A stretch of DNA of 64,000 nucleotides from Diphasiastrum complanatum (GCA_029204225.1 MU832077.1:1-64000), one strand, 5' to 3'; counted from the stretch's first letter, positions 41,229 to 53,880 are shown. Program-made: numbers and translations. Notes: a model not told the origin generated them from the letters alone.

Positions 41229-41930
41229 CTTTGACAAATTTCTTTGAATACATTGGAGACAAAGTACTTTAGGGCGTCTGATTTATGCTTCATAAAAATC
41301 TATTATAGTTTTTTTTTGAATAGTCATCAATAGATCTCAAGAAATATTTGGCTCCTCCAAAAGAGAAAGTGTGCATTGGTCAACATAAATCATTGTGCCC
41401 AATGTCTAGAAGACTTTTAGAAGTGTGGACATGATCCAATTTAAATGGAGTTCTTTCTAGCATGCTTGCCAAAATTGCAATTTTCACAAATAGAATTATT
41501 TAATTTAGCATTGCTAAAATACATTTGTAATAAAGGTGAACAAGCCTACAATGCCAAAGTAGGTATTTACTGATATAAGATGCAGTGCATAAAGTTTGTG
41601 TGGAAGTAGAATAATAATGATTAAGCTTGTAGATATAACCTTTTTTTACAAGTACAAGTACCTTTTAGGATTTGTCCAAAATCGTATACCAGTTTAAATA
41701 TAACTCAACTTTGTGACCCGAATCTTCAATCTTATAGATGTAGAGTAAATTATTTTGCAAATTAGACACATGAAGAACCTTTTAAATTAATTTAACATTA
41801 AAGGAGTTCCAAATTTTTAAAAGATCCTTTGTAGAAATATTCTTTAGTTTTTATCTTTTATTTTGTCCACCATTTGGTCCATCAATTTGAAATCTATGTA
41901 ATGTAGCTCGTATAGATTAAGAAATAGAAT
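41229..41930 (-). pseudogene. Ty1/copia integrase start, pre-integrase and protease-side fragment
   Basis: Minus strand: KYFVSNVFKEICQRQ-like block at 41230-41290, then DLCWPMHTFSFGGAKYFLRS with IDDYSK (41310-41420), CKIAILASMLERTPF-like zinc region and, at about 41540-41600, YLLWHCRLVHLYYKCILAML (pre-integrase). Further right the reading decays into protease-side DNA. It abuts the broken 5' LTR of element A. Confidence 0.8.
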
Positions 41931-41939
41931 TACATTCTA

Positions 41940-43351
41940 AGAATTTCTAAAATTATTTTTAAGTGGTATGGAAGCATTTCATTGATTGGCTCTAAATGTC
42001 CTATACGTGCTAATCTTGTCACCAACACAATCGCACAGATTAGAAATACGAAATTGGATGTGTTAATATAATGAAAAGTTATCCCTACATTGATTAAGAT
42101 CACAGACAGACATTAGCATTGTAAACATATCTTGTTACAATGATAATGTCATGAATAACAAGGGTGAATGAGCTTTGGAAGAGAAACTAAGCTTATAGCA
42201 CTTAACTTTTGGCAATCACAATGGCAAGGAGACCAAGATCCAAAGTGAGATCTGATGATTCTTCACAATGAGAAAGAAGAATCTGATATGTGAAAACCAA
42301 CAAGATACATGAAAAATTCATGTGTTTTGTTGCATCCATTTGTAGAAAACATGTTTCGACCAAAGAAAAAGACAAAGATGACATGTAAATCATTTTGAAA
42401 AGCAAAGATTCTTGAGTTTAGGACTTCTCCAAGAGGAAAATTTATCTCAAAAGTATTGATACAAAGTGTTTTTATGCATTTAGAACTAAATTTACAAAAT
42501 TTATAATTACGAAAAATATATTTGTAAGTCATTTAGAATATTTGCACATTTTTTTATCTTTTGGTATAAATTTATTACCATCATATCCTTTATAAGGTAA
42601 GTATTTCTCTCTTGCGGATTTATATCCATTAAGCATGAGTGAATGAGAGCCAATACAACCTCTTGCAAGTATATATTCACTCTATTGAAAAATTATAGTA
42701 TATGAAAAGAAGTTCATAAGAGTTTGTAAATTGTGGTATATTTTTTTAGGAATCCAAATATATTTTGAATATGCATGAAAGTTTTGATAAGCTTAAAGTC
42801 ATTCCATTGTCAGGTTTTGGAAGTGATGAATAGCTTATTCTTGACAATATTGTGTCAAAATATTTTTGATGCAAATTATCACTAGATGAAAATAAGTATT
42901 AGATCAAAAAACGTTCGATTAAATTGGTTTATTTATTTATATATTTTTGTTGATTTCTTTTCAATTGAAAATTTTCGCACATTAGAAAAAATATGGACCC
43001 AAAGAGGGCCTAAAAAATGTCATGTAGAAGAGAGAAAATTAACAATAAAGTAATTAAAATATCATGTTATAACTTGTTTATGCATCTGCCCACACTACTT
43101 TCCATGAAAATGAATCTACCTTATTTCAGTCACATCAAACGTCACTAGTGCTTAACCACAGTTAAAGTAAAATTTCTAAAATATTGAAATATTCCCTCCC
43201 ACTAGATTGGAACACTCAAAAAATTAAATTAAGAGTGACATTTTAGAAATAAAGCTACTGTCATCTCTATCTCCAGGGTCAAATAAGTGTTTAGTGCCAT
43301 CTCCAGCTCTGTTATTGTCATTGTGATGTTTGCTACTATACTAATGTACTG
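41940..43351. other. unassigned AT-rich DNA
   Basis: Frames on the minus strand at 42202-42532 are AT-rich and resemble nothing. No repeat borders were seen. It could hold promoter DNA for the ORF at 43352. Confidence 0.4.
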
Positions 43352-43954
43352 ATGACCAAGCTTTATCATCTTCATGTGGATCTTTTACTAGATTATGTTT
43401 CGCTTAGGACAAGAAATTCAAAAGAATCTAAATTATCAGCTTCTAATATACTCCGATACAGGGAGGAAAAGCTAAAGCATCTAGATTTATGGTCATCAAG
43501 AACATTGTATCATATTGATCCGTATTCATTGCAGCATCCTGATTTTCATTCAGTGACACAATTAATTCATTTAGATTACTGTGAGAATTTGAAACTCTAT
43601 GGGAATGCAAATTCAATGCAAAGAATATATTACTTGAAAGAAGAATTAAAAAAAATATCAAAGGAGTGCGAAGAGAAATCCACGAAGTTAAAAACTTGTT
43701 TGAAAGAAAATGAGATGTTCAAGAATGTAATTCAAATGTTGAAATCTTCATTGCATCATTTTACAACTAGTAATCATGAAATAAAAATTGGATTTCAATC
43801 CATGTGTATTTCATATTTGTCTCTTGTTAAAGATATGGATTTGCTCAACAGAAAAGTAAAAAACAACAAGAGAAAAAGACTGGTAACCAAAGATATTTGT
43901 GATCTATCATCCAGAGAAAGTTATCAAAAAAGAAGAATTTGTACATTCAAGTAA
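43352..43954 (+). CDS. orphan 200-residue ORF with coiled coil and basic C-terminus
   Basis: Begins with ATG and runs 200 codons through DNA of roughly one-third GC, where stops should be frequent, so chance is unlikely. Residues 1-75 have leucine-rich helical character (TKLYHLHVDLLLDYVSLRTR). Residues about 90-130 (YLKEELKKISKECEEKSTKL and following) have a clear heptad pattern, a likely coiled coil. The C-terminus has basic clusters NNKRKR and QKRR, a possible nuclear localisation signal. I recognise no family. It may be a single exon of a longer gene or the accessory protein of an unknown mobile element. Confidence 0.5.
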   Translation: MTKLYHLHVDLLLDYVSLRTRNSKESKLSASNILRYREEKLKHLDLWSSRTLYHIDPYSLQHPDFHSVTQLIHLDYCENLKLYGNANSMQRIYYLKEELKKISKECEEKSTKLKTCLKENEMFKNVIQMLKSSLHHFTTSNHEIKIGFQSMCISYLSLVKDMDLLNRKVKNNKRKRLVTKDICDLSSRESYQKRRICTFK

Positions 43955-45074
43955 TTTATACCTTATTTGATTTAATATTGTTTGATCTTTTTGATTCAAT
44001 CATAATACTAAATTTGTTATTTATTTATTTCCACTCGGTTTATTTGTTTATTATGCTACAGTCAATACAATGAGTGTCCTAATCTATACTGACTTTTTTA
44101 TGAACATTATATTTGCCATGCAGATCAACATTGGTTGTTGAAGACCATTTGGCCGATGAAATTTTCATTTGAAACTCATTAGGTTTTATTTTAACTTCTA
44201 AATCTACGCAATTAATATTAAACAATAACAAAATAAAAAAGATTAAGACTTCAATTATTGATAGCACAATGAACGAAGTTGAAAAAATATTGGACATTAC
44301 ACTGGTTCAGGGGCATGCGATTTTTCTAGCATCAGTAGAGAAGCATATGCAACAATGTTTAAGTTAATAAAAAAAACAGGTAAGTATACAAAAGTTTTCA
44401 ATCTCACGACCATTTCATTTTTTTTAAAAACAAAGACATGTTAAACCAAGGTATGCAAAAAATAGTTGGTAATTCATCTCATATCAATGAAGTGTATTGC
44501 TCGAAGGAAGAATGTCTAGCTTAAATGTGAAATGTTTTGAAACGAGAAATGGCGGAGTACCCATTTTTTTAAAGCTCTTATATTTTTTTAATAATTCACG
44601 TAAATTGTGAAGCTTAAATTTAAAATTTAATTAATTATTTGTAAGATACTGCATTTTGCAAATATTTGAAATTTGGATTAAGTAGCGCAAAAAATTTTAA
44701 ATTTTTTTAACTCGAATTGTCAAAAAATATAAATATTAATTGGATGTGATTTGTTATTATGAATAATAATTGTTAAATTAGGTAAATTGAGAGTTTTAAA
44801 AAACTTTATTTTTTTTCTTTTAAAAATATACAATTTAAAAGATTTTGATATAATTTTGAAATCTTGCATGTAATTTAATATTAATATTTTAACATTTAAA
44901 AAAAATATTACAAATTAAAAAATTAAAAAAAAAACTGTTTATGTAACTAATATAATTTATCAATAAACTTAAATAACACAAAAATGTTCAAAAATCATTT
45001 GAAGAGAATCAGTTTTAAAATAGATACAATCTTCTAAAAAAAGTAAAAAAATTTATATAGATAATTTTGATAAA
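43955..45074. other. unassigned very AT-rich DNA
   Basis: Runs of A and T dominate 44560-45060. A splice-acceptor-like TGCCATGCAG at 44113-44122 could serve a downstream exon, but no convincing coding exon follows. Confidence 0.4.
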
Positions 45075-46136
<1,062 letters not shown>

Positions 46137-46139
46137 ACA

Positions 46140-46245
46140 ACATTAGAATGAAAGTCGATCTACAAAAGATGATCATTGATTTGTTTGAACCAGGTTTTAG
46201 GTGTCTGCTTAAGCTCGTAAAGAGCTTTACAAATCTTACATGTTG
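46140..46245 (-). pseudogene. short copia reverse transcriptase fragment
   Basis: Minus strand reads CKALYELKQTPKTWFKQIND, the YGLKQAPRxW block of copia RT, related to 28790-28890 but diverged. Confidence 0.75.
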
Positions 46246-46249
46246 GAGA

Positions 46250-46959
46250 TGGTGACCTCAATGAACGTCCTTTTTCTACACATTTTCTGAACAACCAATA
46301 GTTTGGCACAACATCAACACCGACATTTGAAAATATGATAGTTCGGATAGCTTCGAATGCCTACAAGTGTTGAGACAAACTATGGACAAACGAATTGTCG
46401 AGAGCAATTCGAATTATCGAATTCGAAACTTGTGAGACAAAACTATCATGCTCAACTGTAAGGAACGTTACAAGCGGAGATATGTAGTTAACTGATAGTT
46501 TAACGTAAACATCTCTTGTAATGATTAGTTAAACTATCTTTTAATCTCTTCTCTCAGAACATAAGTATGGACCAGAATCAAAACAACATAGAGATGAAGA
46601 AATGAAAAACATTGTTTAAAAACAACAACAGAATTGTAAGAGGAGTTTCTCAAGCCGCTATTTGCATTTCACTACCGAATTACTCCAATAGACAATCAGA
46701 AATTTTCAACTGGACCATTTGGATAAAAACTAGTAGGTCTACAAACATTTGTATATGTTGGAGCCACTACCTGATTGAGTAACTAAATTTATATCAGTTG
46801 CAGCCACCGTCTGACCTTAAGTGATTATTTCCTTAATCAAGAACTGCAACAAGACTTCCAATCTAAATTTCATTCAGATTATCGAACCATTTTATTTTTG
46901 CAGCTTTTATAATCTATCTATTATTTTTTGAATCCACATATCACCTTTTATTAATAAAA
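46250..46959. other. unassigned DNA
   Basis: No gene. A small inverted repeat around GAATTCGAATTATCGAATTC-like words lies near 46407-46428. Confidence 0.4.
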
Positions 46960-47470
46960 AAAAAATTGTTTGTAACACACTTTATATTGTTTTTATATTT
47001 TAATTTTAAATTATATTTTTAAAATTCTATTTTGATTCTTAATTTTTTAATTTTTTATGTTTTAATTTGTTTTTTTATTTTTAATTTTAAAGTTCTGTAA
47101 ATTTTATTTTTAAATTTATTTATTTTTTATTATCTATTTTGATTTTTTATTTCTAAATTTTCTATTTTTGAGATATTTAAATTTTGTGATTTTTATGATT
47201 TTTTTGTGTTATATAGTTTAATATTTTTTATTTTTTATAATTTTTTTTTCATATTTTCATTTTTTGATTTATTTTAATTTTTTAACTTTTTTAATTTTTA
47301 ATTTTTTTAATTTTTTTAGTTTTCTAATTTTTTCATTATACTTTTTTAATTTTTGATTCTGATTATTTAATCATTTTAATTTTTAATGGTTTATTTTTTT
47401 GGCTTTATAGTTTTCTTTCGAAAAAATTTAGGTTTTTTTGTTTAGATTAAATTTTTTTAAGTTTTAATTT
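46960..47470. repeat. strand-asymmetric T-rich low-complexity block
   Basis: About 500 bases made almost wholly of TTTTAATTTT and TTTTTATTTT words with very little C or G. T strongly exceeds A on the plus strand. It ends where the hairpin array begins. Confidence 0.9.
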
Positions 47471-47481
47471 ATAAGTTCTAT

Positions 47482-47960
47482 CTCGACCTATGCTAAGTGT
47501 AGGTCTTATGAGGTCGAGAAAAAATTATGTTGAACATAAGTCTAGTGTGAACGCATGAGCACTTATATTGAGCATAAGTCCATTGAGTAGTTATGTTGAG
47601 CATAAGTCTAGTGTGAACGCTCATGGTGAGCATAAGTCCACCAGTGAGGACCTATGTTGAGCATAAGTCCATTGAGTAGTTATGTTGAGCGTAAGTCCAA
47701 TGAACACTTATGCTGAGCATAGGTCGATGTTGAGCATAGGTCGAGAGACGACCTATGTGCATAGGTCGTGGGATGACCTATGCTGAGCATAGGTTGAGAG
47801 AAAAGTCCAGTGAGCACTTACATTGTCGAGAGAAGACCTACGTTGAGCATAGGTCGAGGGAGCACTTATGTTGAGCATAAGTCGAGAGAAGACCTATGAT
47901 GAGCATAGGTCAAGATAGAACTTATGCGAGCATAAGTCAAGAGAGAACTTATGTTGGTCG
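47482..47960. repeat. tandem array of imperfect hairpins (ACYTATG ... CATARGT)
   Basis: At least fourteen units of about 25-40 bp. Each has a left arm ACTTATG or ACCTATG, a 4-5 base loop (TTGAG, CTGAG, CGAG or ATGAG), and the right arm CATAAGT or CATAGGT. Perfect examples: ACCTATG/CATAGGT at 47776-47794, ACTTATG/CATAAGT at about 47864-47882, GACCTATG/CATAGGTC at 47891-47911, ACTTATG/CATAAGT at about 47920-47937, and ten-base arms around TG at 47749-47770. An outer 9-base inverted repeat frames the first unit (47481-47489 and 47511-47519). Spacers are GTCGAGAGA-like or GTCCATTGAG-like. No coding frame follows it. Confidence 0.88.
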
Positions 47961-49955
47961 TCTGAAGAGTTTCAGTATCCATTTAAATCTTAAATTCCTA
48001 CAATGGTAGTCGATTCCTCTGCTATTTTATAATAGACTGAATCTTTAAACTTTCTGAAAAACAAACAACGTGAAATTTATTTGGGTTCTAGAAAAAATCG
48101 CCCCACTGTAAGCGATTCCAATGCTAAGTGGTCTAGTAACCTCAATGAAATAAATGTTGGGAGTCTCATTGCACTTTTAGCTTCGAAAAATAACGAAAAT
48201 CATCTATTTTGGATTGTTAGAATGATTGGCCTCATTTAGAGTGACAACACGTTGTCGTTGCATGTGTACACTAGATGCGCACCACTACAAAAAATGCTTT
48301 CTTGAAAAAGTACGAGTTACAAATATTGCATTTAGATCCAAAAGGCAAGATGAAACGCTCAACAAAAAACCATCCAAAAGAGTTAATGTAAATTTCCAAG
48401 ATGTGGATATACTTGCATTTAATTTTGAGTTGACAATGACGAACATTTTAGAAAGTCAACAATATCTATTTTACAAGGATGTCTTGGATTAAGTGCACAA
48501 CCATAATCTTTGACCCGACATAAACGTAGCAAAGCCACAATGTACAATTTTTTGTCAACATTGGATGTTGACTCATGTGAGAATTTGTTGATAGATTATA
48601 GCGAGAAAGATGAGTCTTGGTAATACTTCAAGCACTAAGTTGAGAGTTCGTGAGAATTCCTTGGAATTTGAATTGTAAAAAAAACAATATAAAAATATTT
48701 TTCAGTGGTTTCAAAATTTGTAAATTTAGCATAACTAGCATCAAATGTATTTTGCGAGTTCTTTTTCATAAAAGTTAATTTAGACTATTAAAAAGACACC
48801 ATAAATATGTATTTTGTTCGTGTAGACATTTTCAATTTTTTAGGTTCTATTAAAAATTTTAATTTTTTTGGACATGGTGTATTGATGTTTTTGGTCAAAA
48901 TACATATTTTTTTATATAAAATTCTTGTGAATTTTGAGAATTTTTTCATGAAAAAACATGTTTTTGGGCAAAAATTCAAAAACTGAAAAATGGTTATTCT
49001 TTTGTAAGATTTTGACCCATTTCAAAATATTTTGTGTTCTTATAACAATTTCAACAATATGTTTATTGACATTAATCAGTTACTAACATTCATCATAGCT
49101 TTTTACGGTATTACAAATGAGGATGTCAATAAAGAGACAACTTCTCAAGTATAGTAGTTTTTTTTATAGATTCTATAAGGATAATTTTTTCGATTGGTAC
49201 AATATGTTGAAACAATTTTTTCTGTTTTTCTTATAGTTGTTGAAAGAAAACCATGACAACCTCTCATGAATAGTAGAACGTCATATCCTGCCATCATCAA
49301 AAATCACATGGAAGGAGTTCCACTAAGTGTTCCTAGAATTGGCAGATTAACAGAACAAAGCTCCTCTTGACAAGTCAAGACCAAACTTTTTAAAACACTT
49401 TATTCATAAACCAACAAGAAAAAACATAGCTGAAAAGTATACAAAACTCATAAAACAAAACCTATTTCAAGACATCTAACTGTTACATGCCACCTTTGCA
49501 CCCGCGCAAGTTAGCACAGTGAGGAAGACAAATGTCAACACTGAATGTTAGTTGTTATCCATGGACAAAATAAGTTCACCAACTTGACAACATGCAATGC
49601 AAACGAAATTTCATAGTCTGATCTTTTCTTAATAAATATTGTTTATAGCGATAGGCCAAACCATATCCTCACTATATCAGGGCATTTGTCATTCTGATCA
49701 ATATATTGGTATTGGTCCTTATCTTTATACTCAATCATTTGTTATGCATAGAAAACTAGTTGTACTAGATAGATTGCAAATCGCAAACAAGGAGTAGCTT
49801 GGATTAGTACATAAGTATATGGGACAAATCCATGTCATTGCAATGAACAAATAATGGGACTCTTGAGCATATTCATGCTTTCCAAAAGCCTGTCAGCTAT
49901 CTTCTTGTTTTACGTATCTTAAAACCTAATCGTGTCTTATTAAGAAGCAAAATAA
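47961..49955. other. mostly unassigned DNA with one 88-codon frame at 48226-48492
   Basis: The frame at 48226 lacks a start ATG. It contains RKKPSKRVNVNFQDVD-like basic and Cys-containing stretches (RCRCMCTLDAHHYKKCF) but no known domain. 48660-49000 is AT-rich. Nothing else recognised. Confidence 0.35.
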
Positions 49956-49959
49956 TACC

Positions 49960-50330
49960 TATGTGCATAAACAATACGTAAGGAGTTCAAACCCTAGCAT
50001 TCACAATAAGATTAGGGAAAATCCATGTTGTTTAGGTGACCTAACCAATCATACCATAATTGTGATTGGTCATTTTTGTGTGTAATGAAAGCTTGCTAAT
50101 TCTAACAACTTGAACTTTGTGCAGCTTTTCTATCTTATAAGAACTCAATGATGTTAGCTATGCACCTAATGAACAATAAATCCTTTCCGAGACTAGGTAT
50201 ATATAAAGTATTTCTCAATATACCAGTCTTGCCTTGATCCAAGTGAATTGGCACACTTCTGTTGAGTGCTATTATCACTAAGTATTACTATGTTATTAGT
50301 ACTTGCACTTTTGTATGATGAGATCATGTG
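49960..50330 (-). pseudogene. possible Ty1/copia pre-integrase fragment
   Basis: The minus strand near 50030-50090 reads NDQSQLWYDWLGHLNNMDFP, which fits the copia pre-integrase LWHxRLGHLN motif. The neighbouring DNA decays quickly in both directions. Confidence 0.45.
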
Positions 50331-50801
50331 ACGAGGCTTTTGAATTTGCATACTGTACAATAAATATTCACTTGATCATAAATAGGCATGTGCAATTGGG
50401 GAAAAGAGTCTACCCCATTTTGGGCAACTGAATTTTCAAACTCTATTTGTTTTTTTCATACAATGACATAAACCACTCAAAGAAAAAAAATCGTCAAGCT
50501 TTTATTGTAGTAAGGGGCCTGCCCCACTTACAAGTTAGTGCTAACTTGTGATAGTTACCTAATTGGTATTTTGCTGCCCCACCTACAGTTATCTGCTTCT
50601 GTTACATTGTTGTAACTGAGGTGCTACCCCACTCACAAGTTAGCGTTTACAAGTTAGTTACTTAAGAGCAGCTATGGAGGAGACGAGAGGTGCAACACAA
50701 GGAGACAAAGATGTCAGAACACTGGTGGACTGTAGTAGTTGGAGGACAAGAGAGGAAGGCAACTGGAAGATTGTGGGAGTTGGATTCAACACTAACTGAA
50801 G

Positions 50802-51333
50802 CAAGGTTGCATCCCGATTCGAACAGGTCGGTTCAAACTGGCCGGTTCGAACCGATTCTTTGAGGTTCGAACCGCCAGGCCAGGTTTGAATCGGAAAACG
50901 ATTCGAACCTTTTTTTTTCATTCTTCAAAAAAAAAGTATATATTCACTATACATACTACAGATACTTAATAGCTAAACAATTGATCGTTGAACTTGAAAC
51001 TTCAAACTTGATGTGAGTTAAAACTTGATCAATGTGAAATTAGAATGTTTGAACTTTGAAGTGTAAGAGTTGAATGTTTACCTCTCTGGACCCCATCCTC
51101 GAAGGGCCAAATTCTAAATTCTAATCTAGTTTCTAAGTTCTAACCCTAACCTCTAAGTTCTAACTTCTAACTACCCAGGTCCCACACCCCTCTCACAATG
51201 CCCAAGCCCCACATTGAATCCCATCAAGATTCAAGTTTCAACACACACACACACACACACACACGACACAATCACTCAAGTCTCACACACAGTGCACATT
51301 GTGACACACACACACACACACACACACGTGACA

Positions 51334-51389
<56 letters not shown>

Positions 51390-51504
51390 CGAAACTCGGG
51401 GCCTTGAGTGCGAAACAGGGCTTTTTTGCCAACAGTCGGTTCGAACCGTTCGAATCGGGTCCGTTTCAATTCGGTGGTTCGAACCGCGGTTCGATGCAAC
51501 CTTG
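50802..51504. mobile_element. hAT-like non-autonomous DNA transposon
   Basis: Terminal inverted repeat CAAGGTTGCATC (50802-50813) and GATGCAACCTTG (51493-51504), flanked by a perfect 8-bp direct repeat AACTGAAG at 50794-50801 and 51505-51512. An 8-bp duplication is the hallmark of hAT elements. It encodes nothing. It carries two (AC)n tracts, a (TC)n tract and four perfect GGTTCGAACC palindromes (50844, 50864, 51438, 51476). Confidence 0.88.
51241..51387. repeat. (AC)n, (AC)n and (TC)n microsatellites inside the hAT-like element
   Basis: AC units at 51241-51264 and 51304-51327 and TC units at 51336-51386, separated by short mixed sequence. Confidence 0.97.
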
Positions 51505-51699
51505 AACTGAAGCACAAGTTAGGTTAAGGAAGTTGTTTCACAATAGTTAAGCAACATCACAAAATGAACTAGTTCAAGTTAGTGCTAACTGAATTCGTTA
51601 ACTAACTTGTGTGAGCTAACTGTGAGTGGGGCAGCACATTTCTTAGTTAACTTTAGTTAGCACTAACTAAAAATCACCAACTTGTAAGTGGGGGAGTTT

Positions 51700-52735
51700 T
51701 GTTGCTATAGTAGGAAGGTTTTTTTAGCCACTTTTCAGCTTTGTACAATGATACTATTGCACTTCAAAAACCCACATTCTTGGTAAAGGGAATCCATAAA
51801 CATTGGTCACCAACTTCTGCAATTAGAGCTTTTGTGCCATCTATCGAGCTTCATCAAGAGTGTTGGATCATAACGGACTGATTTTGGCATTCAGCAATGG
51901 CTCGGCTTATTTTCAGCACCCTGACGAGTGCTGGCACGCATCAGGGTGCGCCAGCCAGGGACAGTGTCTAAAAAACTTGTGGCAGTCATAATCGTCAATC
52001 AATCAAAAGCCAACTGTATAATCTACTGTTGCAGTGGCTTAATCTAAGGCAAAGACTCATGAACCCCTTGGTGGACATTATTCAATCTACTATTCTACGA
52101 ACTAATGCTTAAGGGCTAATCATTGTCTTTTAGTTCAATTAAATGGGATCTTTAAAGGAGCTGCAGATCTACCAAATTACGAGCATGAGATACAGAAAAA
52201 ATGAAAACATTTGGAACTCAAATTTTCAAAACGAACATCAACATTATGAATATGCACATCACTGCTGCAGACTTCCACGCTTATTTTCTCAGAAGTTGAT
52301 TAGATTCACAACCAGTTTATTGCCCAACTTAGCTCCAAATATGGCTGGAGTAAGCTGACAATATTCGATCACACTTACTTCAAGCCACTGTTGCAGAGTG
52401 CCTTTTGTTGATACTTTATAGCATCACAAGCAGCAGTCAAAAGAATTTCCAAATCACCACTCACTAGTCAAATAAACCAATTGAAAGTCGAAAACTTTTT
52501 GAAGCTCCATAAAGTTGTACTGTTAGTTCAGTGCAAGTTCTTCTTGTAGCACTCCCTCTGGCAATGTCAGCCAATGCACAGACCTAAATGATGTAGTGGG
52601 GCTACACACTTATCTGAAGAGATGCAAATTCACTTTATTTGTCCGCTCTCGTTTTTCCAACCTGGCAATAATAACAACGAGAAGCTCATGACTTCAATTT
52701 GAACCTAACATTTTTTTCCGAAATCTGAACTTGAG
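51700..52735. other. unassigned DNA with one strong small hairpin
   Basis: GCACCCTGA (51916-51924) and TCAGGGTGC (51941-51949) form a perfect 9-bp stem around 16 bases. No gene seen; the frame at 52143-52358 resembles nothing. Confidence 0.5.
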
Positions 52736-52739
52736 ATTG

Positions 52740-53880
52740 TTCATTTTGTCAAAGGACTTGTCATTGTTTTTGACATGCAGCTGTAATCTATTCACACCAA
52801 AACTCGACATTAAAGAGGAGCTTGGTGACAACCGATTTAGCAGTTGTTTCGACATCTCGAGGACTTTGACTTGGCAATTGCGCCATCATGCATTTTGCAC
52901 CTTCGACAAGCGGTCTGTTTCTTCTTTCTATGACACCATTGGACTGAGATATATATGCAGGTGTGAACTGATGTTCAATTCCTCTGTCTTGGCATAAGCT
53001 TGAGAACTCCTTGCTCGAGTATTTGCCTCCATTGTCGGACCTGATTGTTTGTATCTCTTGGAGGTGTGACTTTATGCAAATGCCATGAACTTCTTGAATG
53101 CTTCGAACACCTCAGACTTCTTCTTCAAATATTATATCGTTGTCATCTTGCTATAATCATCAATGAATGTGAGAAAATATCGCAATCCAGAGAGAGAATT
53201 GACTTTCATCAATCCGCAGACATCTGAGTGAACTAGCTCAAGGATGTTCTTGGCTCTCCTTCCTTATGTACAAATGGAGTTCAATGTTGCTTACCCTTCT
53301 GACAGGCTTCGCAGAAGTCGGGACCCTAGACTTGTGATCTTCAGACTACTTACTAGCTCTTTTCTGCCCATGTCATAAAGACTCCTCATATTCAGATGAT
53401 ACATTCTTTTGTGCCAGAGATGATTTTCATTTTCAGACACATCCAATATGCTATCATAACTGCTAATAATTTTAGCTTGGTAGAGATTACCTTGTCTTGA
53501 TCCGATAGTCAGTAGCTTGTTTGACTTTTGCTCGATTATTTGGCATACGTTCCCATCAAACAAAACTCGTATTTCAAGATCCACTATCCTCGATACATAG
53601 AGCAGGTCTCTTCTTTGAGTGAGTACATCTACATGAGGATTTCTTCGTTTATGGAGGATACAATGATCGTCATTGCGCGCTCACCTTCCTTATCCATTCT
53701 GCTCTCCTTAAGTCTTTCTTTGGAGGTTTTTGTTCTGTGAGATCAATCACTGACCATATCCCTTTGCATTTTAGCAGTGTTTTGATTCCATACGTGATAA
53801 TCTGCGCCATCAAGATTGATTGCAATCCTGGCTTGAATTGTAGTAGCCATATTGTATCTAATGAATCTGCTCTGATACCA
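52740..53880 (-). pseudogene. minus-strand Ty1/copia gag to integrase, with primer site
   Basis: Minus-strand order: the primer site TGGTATCAGAGCAGATTC (complement at 53863-53880), gag start with IKTLLKCKGIWSVID (53670-53936 frame), protease-side and pre-integrase blocks GNLYQAKIISSYDS and HLWHKRMYHLNMRSLYDMGR (53291-53584), then integrase pieces including an SNGVIERRNRPLVEGAKCMM-like Glu block near 52870-52930. Most of gag and protease is deleted. Its 5' LTR starts exactly at 53881. Confidence 0.82.

Larger units (their letters stand above)
50522..51694. mobile_element. outer inverted-repeat element (MITE-like) with subterminal repeats
   Basis: CCCCACTTACAAGTTAG at 50522-50538 is mirrored by CAACTTGTAAGTGGGGG at 51678-51694. 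Inside, GCTGCCCCACCTACAGTTA (50571-50589) is mirrored by TAACTGTGAGTGGGGCAGC (51619-51637), and AGTTAGTGCTAAC by GTTAGCACTAAC. A further CCCCACTCACAAGTTAG lies at about 50628-50644. Repeated subterminal motifs and no coding sequence fit a non-autonomous DNA transposon. Target duplications were not clear. About 700 bp of it is a later insertion (50802-51504). Confidence 0.7.

Noticed and set aside
47482-47960. CRISPR-like array
   Set aside because: Units are adjacent imperfect hairpins without unique spacers of constant length, and the setting is a plant nuclear genome.
50658-50921. Minus-strand 87-codon ORF
   Set aside because: It spans the border of the hAT-like element and its host DNA, so it arose by chance.
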